Positions 12,980 through 14,619 of a stretch of DNA of 14,619 nucleotides are shown one piece after another. Made by a program: the position numbers and the translations under genes. Where the stretch lies: assembly GCA_012520835.1 (NCBI GenBank), contig JAAYNN010000027.1, positions 1 to 14,619 on the forward strand, given 5' to 3'. Positions within the stretch are counted from its first letter, which is position 1. Every line of letters begins with the position of its first letter. This DNA is from Dehalococcoidales bacterium. Its GTDB lineage: Bacteria > Chloroflexota > Dehalococcoidia > Dehalococcoidales > UBA5627. Below the pieces are notes generated by a model. It had not been told where the DNA came from. It ran no database searches and saw nothing but the letters and a program-made list of their open reading frames with translations.

Positions 12980-14323
12980 ATGGAAGAGATGAATATTGAG
13001 GCCTTCAAGGGATTGCTGGCAGAAAAAAATTACAAGGTATTGCGCCAGAAACTGCTGGAAACCGAACCCGATAATATCGCCGACCTGCTGGATAGCATCC
13101 CCGACGATACGGCATTGACGGTCTTCCGGCTGTTGCCAAAAACGCTGGCGGTGGATGTCTTCGATTACATGGACGGCTCGCTGCAGAACCGCCTGCTGGA
13201 GTGCTTTTCCGACCAGGCAGCGCGCAATTTTCTCGAGGCCATGCCGCCTGATGACCGCATCGAACTTTTAGAAGAGGTACCGGCCAATGTCGCCCGCCGC
13301 CTGCTGCAGATACTCTCTCCCGAACAGAAGCGCCTGACAGTCCATTTGCTGGGCTATAAGGAGGGCACTGCCGGACGCGAGATGACTCCTTACTTTGTCG
13401 ACCTGCACAGCTACTTGACCGTAGCGCAGGCGATGGAGAGAATCCGCAGACTTGCTATCAATCGGGAGACCATTTATGTATGTTACGTAATGGACCGCGC
13501 CCGTCATTTAATAGGCACTGTTTCGCTGCGTGACCTGGTAGTGGCAGACCCTGAAGCGAGAGTATCCGATATCATGACTCCCAATCCGGTCTTTGTATTT
13601 ACCAATACCGACCGGGAAGAGGTAGCCAAAACGCTGCTCGACCGGGATTTGATTGCGGTTCCGGTTGTAGATGCCGAAGAACGCCTGGTCGGTATTATTA
13701 CCCATGATGATGTAGCCGATATCGTCGAAGAAGAAACCACCGAAGATATTTATCGCTTCGGCGCCGTAGCAGGGACGGAACGCAGTTATTTCACCAGCCG
13801 CATACTGGATGTGGTAAAAAGCCGTGCGGCCTGGCTGTTCCTGCTGATACTGGTTAACATGCTAACCGGCTCCATTATTGCCGGGCAGGAAGCGCTTCTG
13901 GGAGAAATGGTGATACTGGCAGCTTTTATCCCGCTGCTGATCGGCACCGGCGGCAACGTCGGCGCACAATCGGCTACCGTTGTCATCCGCGGCCTGGCCA
14001 CCGGGGAAGTCAATCCGAAAAAAGCCATGGCGGTAGTCGGCAGGGAATCGCTGGTGGGCATCGTGCTCGGCCTGACCCTCGGTGTGGCTGTGCTGATTTT
14101 GGCGTATCTTTTAGGGCGGGATCTAATGGTGGCTGCCGTAGTGACCTTTACCCTGGTCGTCATTTCGGTAATAGCTACGATTGTCGGTGGCGCCCTGCCT
14201 TTTGTTTTCCGCCTGGTAAAACTCGATCCCGCTCTGGTTTCCGCCCCTTTTATCAGTACTGTGATGGATATATCCGGGGTTTTCCTTTATTTTGTTGTAG
14301 CCAATATCATGCTAAGCCTGTAA
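12980..14323 (+). CDS. mgtE: Magnesium channel MgtE
   Basis: MgtE is a homodimeric Mg2+ channel of the inner membrane whose cytoplasmic domains close the pore when Mg2+ is abundant. The 447 residues show the MgtE N-domain of alpha repeats (about 1-130), two CBS domains (about 135-195 and 200-255), the plug helix region (about 255-280) and five membrane helices (285-447). Diagnostic motifs are GTGGNVGAQS at 322-331 and DPALVSAPFISTVMD at 416-430, where D430 matches the pore aspartate that selects Mg2+. I chose the ATG at 12980, preceded by AGAGG at seven bases; a longer in-frame start at 12881 would translate through the terminator hairpin and is rejected. It ends nine bases from the converging TipAS gene. 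Confidence 0.95.
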   Translation: MEEMNIEAFKGLLAEKNYKVLRQKLLETEPDNIADLLDSIPDDTALTVFRLLPKTLAVDVFDYMDGSLQNRLLECFSDQAARNFLEAMPPDDRIELLEEVPANVARRLLQILSPEQKRLTVHLLGYKEGTAGREMTPYFVDLHSYLTVAQAMERIRRLAINRETIYVCYVMDRARHLIGTVSLRDLVVADPEARVSDIMTPNPVFVFTNTDREEVAKTLLDRDLIAVPVVDAEERLVGIITHDDVADIVEEETTEDIYRFGAVAGTERSYFTSRILDVVKSRAAWLFLLILVNMLTGSIIAGQEALLGEMVILAAFIPLLIGTGGNVGAQSATVVIRGLATGEVNPKKAMAVVGRESLVGIVLGLTLGVAVLILAYLLGRDLMVAAVVTFTLVVISVIATIVGGALPFVFRLVKLDPALVSAPFISTVMDISGVFLYFVVANIMLSL

Positions 14324-14332
14324 AGGATACCC

Positions 14333-14619
14333 TTATTTCTTATTGGTGCAGTAGTGTTCGATAGCCCTGGTAAAAAACTCCGGGAAAGCGGCATCGTATT
14401 TCTCAAAGAATTTGGCAAACTCGGGGTGCTGGCTATAGGTCTGCCCCAACCCCAAAACAGCTTCGTCGGAATAGTGCGAGAAGTTTTCCAGCCAGTTTCT
14501 CCATCTTACCACCAGTTCCGCACCTCTTTGCTGTCGTAACCCTTCGGCATATTGTCGCAAATTGCTTTAAAGATGGCTACTCCTTCGTCCTGCAATGCTT
14601 TGAACTTCTCCTTACCCAT
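14333..14619 (-). pseudogene. TipAS-domain protein (MerR-type regulator end), frameshifted and cut by the window edge
   Basis: Two minus-strand frames join into one TipAS domain, the C-terminal antibiotic-recognition part of TipA-like MerR regulators. The first (from 14619) reads MGKEKFKALQDEGVAIFKAI and on to KGYDSKEVR, then meets a stop at 14508-14506. The second continues ELVVRWRNWLENF, YSDEAVLGLGQTYSQHPEF and ends EHYCTNKK. Inserting one A between 14520 and 14519 (making CAG) restores one uninterrupted frame with a family-like SKEVQELVVRW. So a single base is missing, either by mutation or by sequencing error. The ATG at the window edge is probably internal; a DNA-binding domain may lie beyond. 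The frame stops nine bases from mgtE with no terminator seen between. Confidence 0.65.

Overview
The window looks like a chromosomal segment of a free-living anaerobic or microaerophilic bacterium with mid-range GC. My best guess is Chloroflexota, Dehalococcoidia-like. The guess rests on gene content (a leuS-proC-cvpA cluster, an rsmD-coaD-ferredoxin cluster, paired molybdopterin genes) and on many short palindromic intergenic repeats; no rRNA or other phylogenetic marker confirms it. Most genes are intact housekeeping or transport genes. No tRNA, rRNA, CRISPR array, insertion sequence or phage gene was recognised.

Layout. Positions 1-455 are non-coding, packed with palindromic repeats, and hold a broken C-terminal remnant of an Old Yellow Enzyme-like gene. 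Positions 456-3043 (minus strand) carry two molybdenum-cofactor genes, a MoeA with divergent motifs and a molybdopterin-binding protein with a four-cysteine tail. Positions 3297-5409 (plus) carry a macro-domain protein, rsmD overlapping coaD by 4 bases, and a 2[4Fe-4S] ferredoxin. Positions 5519-9376 (minus) are a leuS-proC-cvpA cluster with a good promoter at 9405-9433. Positions 9434-9884 are a second repeat-rich gap. Positions 9885-12609 (plus) carry a rhomboid protease, a possibly structured RNA, two overlapping DUF1538 half-genes and a PII-like gene with a long acidic tail. Positions 12610-12979 hold a consensus-perfect sigma70-type promoter followed about 140 bases later by a strong terminator, so probably a short RNA or attenuated leader, just upstream of mgtE (12980-14323). 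The window ends in a TipAS-domain gene on the minus strand that is broken by an apparent one-base deletion and runs off the edge.

How the genes work together. The most interesting unit is DUF1538a-DUF1538b-PII. Two half-transporters, each carrying one copy of the DUF1538 repeat, are translationally coupled, and the second overlaps a PII-like regulator. This matches the logic of AmtB-GlnK and SbtA-SbtB, in which a trimeric nucleotide-binding PII protein gates a membrane transporter encoded beside it. The PII-like protein lacks the classical uridylylation tyrosine and several ATP or 2-oxoglutarate contacts, so its ligand is open. A second possible regulatory system is the short transcript unit in front of the magnesium channel gene mgtE.
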